A stretch of 64,000 nucleotides of DNA, taken from NCBI GenBank assembly GCA_947247005.1, contig OX365948.1, positions 13,381,455 to 13,445,454 on the forward strand, read 5' to 3'. Origin of the DNA: Spisula solida (Eukaryota > Mollusca > Bivalvia > Venerida > Mactridae). The notes below the pieces were generated by a model. The model worked only from the letters and a program-made list of their open reading frames with translations. It had not been told where the DNA came from and did not search any database. Made by a program: the position numbers and the translations under genes. The first letter of the stretch is position 1. Each line of letters opens with the position of its first letter. Positions 62,701 through 64,000 of this stretch are shown one piece after another.

Positions 62701-64000
62701 CTATATTTTTGTTGCAGTCTAACACGATAAGCGGAAACTTATAACTATCAAACAATAAAAACTATATTCCATGATAAAAACTTCTTATTAGCCTTTAAAT
62801 AAACTTGAATTCGATCTGATAGTTTTACGACCCACCTTCTTCTGAGCCACGATAAATATTTCGCCATAAGTACAGCGATTGTTGTCACCTTGAACCCATG
62901 TCTGAAATGCATTAAAAAAAACACAGTTATTATGACTTATAATTTGAATAAATTTGGATATTATTACGGTGACCTGCGAGTTCCAGCGACGCCAATTTGT
63001 CATCATTAATCTTTGAAATTGCTTTGGTGATCAAGCAAATTCCAACAAATGCCCATGACTAGAACTCGTAACTAAGATTTTAAATATTGAGATTTACTTC
63101 TCCTGTCCTCAGTAGTTCATCTATAAATCAATTGGTTCAACTCCACCCGCGCAGTATTATATCATAATGGGAACCGGTGCAATAAGGGCTAGGGCGTGTG
63201 CTTTGGGGTCGATGGGTCCCGTCTGCGCCTCTACTTAATTTCTCTTAGCAAGAATCACACACATGCTCCAATTTACCCGGGTGTATGAATGAGTATCTGA
63301 GAGGGTCAAAAGCCAAGTCTTGAAGTGTTGTGGCTGCCAACCAGCAGACTTTTGACTCCATGATCGGGGCCCTGAGTACCCAATTATACAGTTGGTTGAA
63401 CGGACGCATGTCTGAATAAAGACTTTGGTTATTTCATATTGTTAAAATATCACCGTTTTCTGAAAATAACTAAGTGTGAATTGTACTTACTCGAAATTCT
63501 GAAATCCAAGTGTTTGCTTTTCATCCTCGGTCATTTCTTCACAGTTTAAAACAACATCTTTATAAAAGGGCTCCTTAAAGCAAACAACACTAAGCATAGT
63601 CTCGATATCTCGAGTGGAGATAACTCGAATTAATGCGAAACTTGGAAAGTTGGCAGAATAATATCATACATGTACTTCGAAACAGTAAATTAAAAACGCC
63701 GTTCTCTTATGTTAATTTAAATTTACGACACAACAACTTCGACTGTGGCATTGTAATCATTTTAACTAGAGAAAAGCTGCTCGTCAAGAAACATTAAGAA
63801 CACTATTTGAAACTCTGCAACAGTTAATGTAGAAGTGTCCCTGCAAAGTTGATTTACTCGAGAATTACCTAATAAATACTTGATAAGAGAAATAATCAAC
63901 ATTTCAATGTAAACAGTTTGTACAGACCTTCTCCTGTGAGTGTTCATCAATTAGATCATACCCACTGATGAACATAACACCTGATTCCCCAGCTTCTTTA
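59651..64000 (-). CDS. DDO: D-aspartate/D-amino-acid oxidase family flavoenzyme, C-terminal 255 residues
   Basis: Nine exons on the minus strand join in phase: (64000)-63928, 63573-63491, 62901-62836, 62590-62536, 61712-61611, 61275-61217, 60746-60629, 60154-60056 and 59764-59651. The gene runs off the window, so the N-terminal FAD-binding GxGxxG is not visible. These FAD enzymes oxidise D-amino acids to keto acids, ammonia and hydrogen peroxide in peroxisomes. Landmarks in order: SGVMFISGYDL, EPFYKDVVLNC..MT, YLSWLRRRFEENGGKIV, YDMVVNCTGHGSRLLADD, VSGHLVRV, WIKHF, TYIIPG, GIRPVRKTVRLE (with the family's substrate-binding Arg) and HNYGHGHHGIGLSWGTA. It ends SRL, a peroxisomal PTS1. The pieces PFYKDVVL and NCTGHGSRLLADD and the short loop before TYIIPG look closer to D-aspartate oxidase than to D-amino-acid oxidase, but the Arg I recall after HFI in DDO is absent (HFTLSPN), so substrate is uncertain. 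Confidence 0.93.
60056..60154 (-). CDS. DDO: Oxidase exon with GIRPVR active-site Arg
   Basis: 99 nt, phase 0 at both ends, donor CCA|GTAAGT, acceptor ATTCACAG. Encodes SWVGIRPVRKTVRLELE; the Arg of RPVR corresponds to the carboxylate-binding Arg of the family. Confidence 0.95.
60434..60578. repeat. Near-perfect 69-bp-arm hairpin in an oxidase intron
   Basis: Arms 60434-60502 and 60510-60578 pair at 66 of 69 positions with a 7-nt loop. Ends 'cacaggcctaagaaattata' and complement. The minus-strand open frame at 60449-60664 runs through it and is not a gene. Confidence 0.95.
60629..60746 (-). CDS. DDO: Oxidase exon (NLG..NQTGN..)
   Basis: 118 nt; acceptor GCTTGTTTCAG, donor AAG|GTACAT. Encodes QEFVNLGVINQTGNTDRSIN and ILNECEKLCPYLK, corresponding to the 'TLGG..Q.G.W' segment; the second Gly of the usual LGG is Val here. 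Confidence 0.93.
61217..61275 (-). CDS. DDO: Oxidase exon (WIKHF..TYIIPG)
   Basis: 59 nt; acceptor TTTGTTTACAG, donor CGGG|GTAAGA, phase 2 at its end. Encodes RARWIKHFTLSPNTYIIP; the Tyr before IIPG matches the conserved active-site Tyr. Confidence 0.93.
61611..61712 (-). CDS. DDO: Oxidase exon (VVNCTG)
   Basis: 102 nt, phase 0 at both ends; acceptor TATTTCAG, donor CGG|GTTGAG (weak but required by the frame). Encodes YDMVVNCTGHGSRLLADD and LVPVSGHLVR. Confidence 0.92.
61984..62022. repeat. 13-bp-stem hairpin in an oxidase intron
   Basis: GACCCGGGTACTG and its exact complement CAGTACCCGGGTC separated by 13 nt; directly followed by a (CAATA)n run. Confidence 0.85.
62024..62500 (-). mobile_element. 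Probable 3' end of a LINE with (TATTG)n tail
   Basis: About seven CAATA units at 62024-62060 followed by 'tctttattta'; on the minus strand this reads AAATAAAGATATTG then (TATTG)n, as expected for a LINE 3' tail. The body above it has no recognised coding sequence, so its extent is a guess. Confidence 0.45.
62536..62590 (-). CDS. DDO: Oxidase exon (FEENGGKIVHRHVSSF)
   Basis: 55 nt; acceptor TTTTTTATGACAG, donor GAG|GTAAGC. Corresponds to the strand before the second half of the FAD-binding fold. Confidence 0.92.
62836..62901 (-). CDS. DDO: Oxidase exon (YLSWL)
   Basis: 66 nt; acceptor AATGCATTTCAG, donor AAG|GTGGGT. Encodes HGFKVTTIAVLMAKYLSWLR. Only this phase joins both neighbours and avoids a stop. 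Confidence 0.92.
63130..63440. repeat. Possible dispersed repeat in an oxidase intron
   Basis: More GC-rich than its surroundings, with 'gtgctttggggtcgatgggt' and 'ccaaccagcagacttttgac'; looks like a repeat insertion but no ends could be fixed. Confidence 0.3.
63491..63573 (-). CDS. DDO: Oxidase exon (EPFYKDVVL)
   Basis: 83 nt; acceptor TTGTTTGCTTTAAG, donor TTCGA|GTAAGT, phase 2. Encodes EPFYKDVVLNCEEMTEDE and QTLGFQNF. Confidence 0.92.
63928..64000 (-). CDS. DDO: Oxidase exon, cut by the window end
   Basis: Encodes KEAGESGVMFISGYDLID and EHSQEK before donor AAG|GTCTGT. Corresponds to the 'AGVHLVSG' part of D-aspartate oxidase. The exon continues beyond the window. Confidence 0.88.

Overview
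The window looks like AT-rich nuclear DNA from a bivalve mollusc. This is inferred from the repeat content and gene structure, since no database search was possible. The two long elements built on 145-bp and 158-bp tandem cores, each opening with a short hairpin and a GC-rich simple-sequence tract, are of a kind I associate with bivalve genomes. Genes have GT-AG introns and poly(A) signals, and there are no operons. Three protein-coding genes can be supported. Two of them are split into short exons and were assembled here by joining exons across consistent splice phases.

Region by region: 1-29.3 kb holds no recognisable gene. It carries three copies of a ~715-bp terminal-inverted-repeat element, two other TIR elements, and six minisatellite arrays with periods of 74, 51, 29, 38, 44 and 31 bp. 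The 31-bp array is 2.3 kb long and produces spurious open frames in all three forward frames. At 29.3-31.1 kb (minus strand) is an intronless BTB-BACK-Kelch gene (KLHL24/KLHL6/KLHL35-like, 587 aa), with a SINE remnant about 100 bp upstream of its start codon. From 31.2 to 43.9 kb is a transposon graveyard: tRNA-derived SINEs, four non-LTR retrotransposon fragments, TIR elements, a fourth copy of the 715-bp family, and a ~378-bp uninterrupted (GATA)n tract at the tail of a LINE.

From 44.3 to 57.8 kb (plus strand) lies geminin, the inhibitor of the replication-licensing factor Cdt1. It has seven exons and 271 codons, with a KEN box, an RxxL destruction box, a short coiled coil and an acidic tail. 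A perfect E2F-type site lies 8 bp upstream of the ATG. Its introns hold two Helentron-like tandem-core elements and a striking 1.2-kb foldback with ~590-bp arms. Converging on it from the right (59.65 kb to the window end, minus strand) are the last nine exons of a D-aspartate/D-amino-acid oxidase, ending in the peroxisomal signal SRL. The poly(A) signals of these two genes are 12 bp apart on opposite strands.

The three genes are not a functional pathway: one is a probable cullin-3 substrate adaptor, one a cell-cycle inhibitor, one a peroxisomal flavoenzyme. The unusual content is mostly structural: foldbacks, higher-order tandem arrays, a SINE and a LINE with the same 3' tail, and a 30-bp near-palindromic insertion flanked by a 5-bp direct repeat.
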